From: CAZCWX01 sp964502465
GTDB lineage: Bacteria; Desulfobacterota; Binatia; Bin18
NCBI GenBank assembly: GCA_964502465.1
Contig: CAZCWX010000712.1
Coordinates: forward strand, 1-16,814
Direction of reading: 5' to 3'
DNA: 16,814 nucleotides
The notes beneath the pieces are model-generated. The model ran no database searches and was not told the origin of the DNA. It saw nothing but the letters and a program-made list of their open reading frames with translations. A program made the translations under genes and the position numbers. Below, piece by piece: positions 13,874 through 16,814 of this stretch (position 1 is its first letter; every line of letters starts with the position of its first letter).

Positions 13874-14980
13874 ATGAACCGCACAAGCGTCTTATCTGCG
13901 GATTCCCACGTCGTTGAGCCCGCTGACGTGTGGACCTCGCGTATCGACACACGCTTTCGTGACCGCGCTCCACACGTGGTCAAGGAAGTGAATGGGGTAC
14001 AGGGAGATTTCTTTGTCTGCGAAGGGCTTCAACCATTTCCAGTCTCTGGGTTTGCGGTGGCTGGCGTCGATCCCAGAGAATACTCAGACAAGATGAACAG
14101 AGGATACCCAGGTGTCCGTCCTGGAGCATGGGACCCGGTGCAACGGGTCAAAGATCAGGAAATTGATGGCGTACAAGGCGAGGTCCTGTATACCAGTTTG
14201 GGCATGATGCTTTACGGCATCGAGGATGGCGAACTGCGAGCAGCAAGTTTCCGGGCATACAATGATTGGCTGGCAGAGTTCTGTCAGCATGATCGGCGTC
14301 GCTTCGCCGGTATTGCGTTGATTCCTATGGATGACGTGCAGGCAGCCGTTCGTGAGGTCCAGCGCTGCGCCAAGATGGGGCTCAAGGGCGGGTTGATTTG
14401 GGGAGTGCCGCCAGACGATCGCCCGTATGACACTCCAGTGTGGGATCCCTTGTGGGCCGCGGCCCAGGACAATGCGATGTCACTCTCTTTGCATATTCTC
14501 ACTGGTCGGAAAGGCACCGGTATTGGTGCCAGTATCATGAAGAGCTATCCGTCACTGCCACACGCTATCGAGCGTTCTCTCAGCGATCTCATCTTCGGTG
14601 GCGTACTGGAGCGTTTCCCACGTCTGCAGATTGTTTCGGCGGAGAATGACATCGGCTGGATTGGTCATTATCTCCAGCGCCTGGACCATGCCTATGAAAA
14701 GTACCGGTATCTGGAAAAGACTACCATCATCCCCGAACCGCCGAGCTTCTACTTCAAGCGCCAGGTGCACGCGACTTTCCAGGACGATCGCATTGGCGTC
14801 CTCACCCGCGAGTTCGTTGGGGTAGCAAATCTGATGTGGGCTTCTGACTTTCCACACTCCGACTCCACCTGGCCGCGTTCACAGGAAGTGATCTCTCGCG
14901 ATTTCGCTGGTGTCCCCGAGGCAGAAATACGGAAGATCGTTGCCGATAATTGCGCGGCGTTATACGGTATTGGGCAGTAA
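13874..14980 (+). CDS. Amidohydrolase_2 family metal-dependent hydrolase
   Basis: A 368-residue TIM-barrel hydrolase of the amidohydrolase_2 (COG2159) group related to ACMSD and LigW decarboxylases. The N-terminal strand ends in SADSHVVEP (H12), where these proteins carry a D-x-H form of the metal motif. Later ligand candidates are H207 (SLHILTG), H265 (WIGHYLQRLDH) and D325 (WASDFPHSDSTWP). The ASDFPH segment is typical. The reaction could be hydrolysis or a non-oxidative decarboxylation; the substrate is unknown. Such genes are often multicopy in bacteria that degrade aromatics, but no catabolic partner is nearby. GAGGAGGGG precedes the ATG inside a predicted hairpin. Confidence 0.85.
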   Translation: MNRTSVLSADSHVVEPADVWTSRIDTRFRDRAPHVVKEVNGVQGDFFVCEGLQPFPVSGFAVAGVDPREYSDKMNRGYPGVRPGAWDPVQRVKDQEIDGVQGEVLYTSLGMMLYGIEDGELRAASFRAYNDWLAEFCQHDRRRFAGIALIPMDDVQAAVREVQRCAKMGLKGGLIWGVPPDDRPYDTPVWDPLWAAAQDNAMSLSLHILTGRKGTGIGASIMKSYPSLPHAIERSLSDLIFGGVLERFPRLQIVSAENDIGWIGHYLQRLDHAYEKYRYLEKTTIIPEPPSFYFKRQVHATFQDDRIGVLTREFVGVANLMWASDFPHSDSTWPRSQEVISRDFAGVPEAEIRKIVADNCAALYGIGQ

Positions 14981-14996
14981 CCAGCCTCGTCTGTCA

Positions 14997-15021
14997 TGGG
15001 GTGGGATGCTGACCCACCCTA
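14997..15021 (+). terminator. Hairpin between amidohydrolase and pyrD
   Basis: TGGGGTGGG (14997-15005) pairs with CCCACCCTA (15013-15021) around ATGCTGA, giving nine pairs including one G-U. It is a strong stem 16 bp after the stop, followed by pyrimidine-rich rather than T-rich DNA. The GTGGG/CCCAC palindrome also resembles dispersed intergenic repeats of many bacteria, so terminator function is likely but not proven. Confidence 0.5.
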
Positions 15022-15039
15022 CTCTCTACCTCCCCTTCT

Positions 15040-16122
15040 ATGTTTTATCCCCTCCTCCGCCCGCTCTTTTTCTCTCTTGATCCCGAGCAAGCTCATCACC
15101 TCGCCCTCAACGCACTGAAGTTCTTACAAGCGTCCCTGGTAACACCAGTTTCACCTCCGAGTGACCCATGCTTGCAGCAGGAGTTGTGGGGTCTACGTTT
15201 CCTCAATCCAGTCGGCTTAGCTGCAGGCTACGACAAAAATGCCGAGGTGCCTTTCGCATGGCCGGCTCTCGGATTTGGCTTCGCCGAGTTGGGTACGATT
15301 ACAGCCAAGGCCCAGGAAGGAAATCCCAAGCCGCGCATCTTCCGTCTAGAAAGAGATGAGGCGTGCATTAACCGCCTCGGGTTTAACAACGCTGGAGTTG
15401 AAGCGATTGCAAAACGCCTCACCAAGCTTCTCCCCGCCGGACGTCCACACCCAGTTCCTCTTGGCTTAAATATTGGCAAGTCACGCAGCACGCCCTTAGA
15501 AGCCGCTGCAGACGACTACCGAGAGAGCTATGAACGGCTTTTTCCCTTCGCTGATTACTTCGTCGTGAATGTGAGTTCGCCGAATACCCCGGACCTGCGC
15601 AAACTCCAGGAGGCGGAGCGTCTTGGCCAGTTACTTGAAATATTGATGGCTACCAATCATCATCTCGCCGCACAAGCGCGAACCAAAGCAAAACCACTGC
15701 TGGTCAAAATCGCCCCGGACCTGCGCAACGAAGAACTCAGCGAAATTGCGCGCGTTTCGCTGGCAGCTGGGGTCTCCGGATTGATCGCCACGAACACGAC
15801 CATTACTCGGCCAGCCTTGCGTACTCCAGCACGCGAAGAAGGTGGGTTAAGCGGTAGACCTCTGGCGAAAAGGGCAACCGAAGTCTTGCGTACCTTATTT
15901 CGCGCGGTTGAAGGGAAAATCCCGCTTATTGGTGTAGGGGGTATTTTTTCTGCTGAAGATGCCTACGCTCGCATCTGTGCTGGTGCCTCATTGCTCCAAG
16001 TCTATACCGGTCTGATCTACGAAGGACCGTTTCTCCCTCGCCGCATTGTCCGTGGGCTGGTCGAAATCCTGAACGAAGAGGGGATGAACCATCTCCGAGA
16101 AGTGGTGGGAAAACGTACCTGA
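15040..16122 (+). CDS. pyrD: Dihydroorotate dehydrogenase (quinone), class 2
   Basis: A 360-residue FMN enzyme that oxidises dihydroorotate to orotate in pyrimidine synthesis and passes electrons to membrane quinones. The N-terminal FYPLLRPLFFSLDPEQAHH helix is the class 2 membrane-anchoring region. NPVGLAAGYDKN (57-68), the catalytic base S180 in NVSSPNTPDLR, the IATNTT segment, SGRPL and the phosphate-binding GVGGIFSAEDA are all in place. Length is typical of class 2 (about 335-365) and longer than class 1. Use of class 2 implies a respiring cell with a quinone pool. It stands as a single gene after a hairpin, with no other pyr gene adjacent. Confidence 0.96.
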   Translation: MFYPLLRPLFFSLDPEQAHHLALNALKFLQASLVTPVSPPSDPCLQQELWGLRFLNPVGLAAGYDKNAEVPFAWPALGFGFAELGTITAKAQEGNPKPRIFRLERDEACINRLGFNNAGVEAIAKRLTKLLPAGRPHPVPLGLNIGKSRSTPLEAAADDYRESYERLFPFADYFVVNVSSPNTPDLRKLQEAERLGQLLEILMATNHHLAAQARTKAKPLLVKIAPDLRNEELSEIARVSLAAGVSGLIATNTTITRPALRTPAREEGGLSGRPLAKRATEVLRTLFRAVEGKIPLIGVGGIFSAEDAYARICAGASLLQVYTGLIYEGPFLPRRIVRGLVEILNEEGMNHLREVVGKRT

Positions 16123-16183
16123 TATTGCTCAGAGAGTGCGGTAGAGTGTGTGATAAGAAACTACGGAGAGAGGAGGCGCCCCT

Positions 16184-16582
16184 ATGGCGGCAGCGATTCC
16201 CGAACAATACACAGACCTCTTGCAGAAGAAGGCTTTCGCCCATCTAGGCACGGTGATGTCTGATGGCAGTCCTCAGGTCACCCCAGTCTGGTTTGACTAT
16301 GACGGAACCCACGTCCGCATTAATTCAGCGAAAGGCCGCTGGAAAGACAAGAACATGCGCAACCGGCCGAAGGTGTCGTTAGAGATTCTCGATCCCGATA
16401 ATCCGTACCGCTACATGCAGATTCGTGGAAAGGTGGTAGAGATCACTGAAGATGGCGCTGACGCGCACATTGACTCCCTAGCTAAGAAATATCTGGGGCA
16501 AGACAAATACCCCTTCCGGCAGCCGGGAGAAGAGCGAGTCATGTATAAGATTGACGTCGAACGCGTCTCAGCAATGGGGTAA
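16184..16582 (+). CDS. PPOX-class split-barrel protein, F420-dependent type
   Basis: A 132-residue flavin/deazaflavin split-barrel protein. The opening PEQYTDLLQKKAFAHLGTVM, followed by DGSPQVTPVWFDYDG, and the RINSAKGRWKDKNMRNRPKV strand are typical of the Rv1155-like PPOX F420 family (TIGR03618 type), where lysine and arginine residues contact the cofactor phosphates. YRYMQIRGKVVEI is the usual dimer strand, and PGEERVMYKIDVERVSAMG the usual end. It probably reduces a small substrate with F420H2 or binds FMN/PLP; the substrate is unknown. GAGAGGAGG lies upstream of the ATG. If F420 is used, the host should also make F420. Confidence 0.85.
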   Translation: MAAAIPEQYTDLLQKKAFAHLGTVMSDGSPQVTPVWFDYDGTHVRINSAKGRWKDKNMRNRPKVSLEILDPDNPYRYMQIRGKVVEITEDGADAHIDSLAKKYLGQDKYPFRQPGEERVMYKIDVERVSAMG

Positions 16583-16611
16583 GAGGAACGGCCCTCACCT
16601 TTGGTTCTTCT
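16582..16611 (+). terminator. Weak hairpin after the PPOX gene
   Basis: AGAGGAAC (16582-16589) pairs with GTTCTTCT (16604-16611), with one G-U pair and a 14-nt loop. No T-run follows. I see nothing else recognisable in 16612-16688. Confidence 0.3.
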
Positions 16612-16688
16612 CCCGCAATAGTGTTCGGCACAAATTTTGATTGTTCCTCTGTCTTCTCCCCTCTCCCTTGCGGGGCAATGGCGCGCAG

Positions 16689-16814
16689 TTAAGCCACCAC
16701 CCGCTTGCCATACTTGGCAAAGCGCAACCGATGGGCCGCTGACCGTTTGCGTCGTGGAACTTGGCGGCCCGGACGTTGGCGAGTGGGCGTCATCAGCAAC
16801 AGCCGCTCCACTGC
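16689..16814 (-). CDS. C-terminal fragment of an unidentified basic protein (5' end beyond the window)
   Basis: On the minus strand a frame is open from the right edge to a stop at 16689-16691. It gives 41 residues, extremely rich in Arg and Lys (for example PGRQVPRRKRSAAHRLRF). Such basic tails occur in transposases and nucleic-acid-binding proteins, but the fragment is too short to name. It may also be a chance open frame. Confidence 0.3.
   Translation of the reverse strand, partial: AVERLLLMTPTRQRPGRQVPRRKRSAAHRLRFAKYGKRVVA

Overview
The window reads as ordinary chromosome of a Gram-negative, probably uncultured bacterium. An outer-membrane beta-barrel gene, a class 2 (membrane, quinone-linked) dihydroorotate dehydrogenase, an F420/PPOX-type split-barrel protein, an amidohydrolase_2 enzyme, moderately high GC by eye and many degenerate intergenic repeats would fit a deltaproteobacterial, Binatota or Tectomicrobia-like lineage. 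That placement is inference; there is no rRNA or taxonomic marker here beyond the protein families.

Layout. At 1-1074 is the 3' end of a beta-barrel gene closed by a strong intrinsic terminator. At 1214-3280 are a thiamine-diphosphate enzyme and a small four-cysteine protein. From 3320 to 6859 the minus strand carries four single genes: an inositol-monophosphatase-family phosphatase (HisN-like), a non-canonical SDR, an alpha/beta hydrolase and a HAD phosphatase, separated by gaps of about 120-175 bp filled with repeats. At 6926-7168 is a tiny protein resembling the C-terminal tail of LarE, converging with a GFA-family zinc protein at 7217-7588. Then come tRNA-Pro(GGG) with its own terminator and the plus-strand run that fills the rest: surE-pcm (overlapping), cysteine desulfurase-mnmA-mtaB-rnc (4-17 bp spacings), amidohydrolase, pyrD and an F420/PPOX-like protein. 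A minus-strand C-terminal fragment runs off the right edge.

How the genes work together. surE-pcm is a classic stress and repair pair. The desulfurase-mnmA-mtaB-rnc block is an RNA-maturation operon: the desulfurase can supply persulfide sulfur to MnmA for s2U34, MtaB makes ms2t6A37, and RNase III processes double-stranded RNA. The other genes look like independent metabolic units.

I found no CRISPR array, prophage, defence system or clearly new multi-gene system. The most noteworthy items are a MITE-like palindromic insertion at 5016-5137 bounded by a 9-bp direct repeat, the stand-alone LarE-tail-like protein, a heptamer repeat absorbed into the N-terminus of MnmA, an SDR lacking the catalytic Tyr and Lys, and a hairpin that can mask the ribosome binding site of the amidohydrolase.
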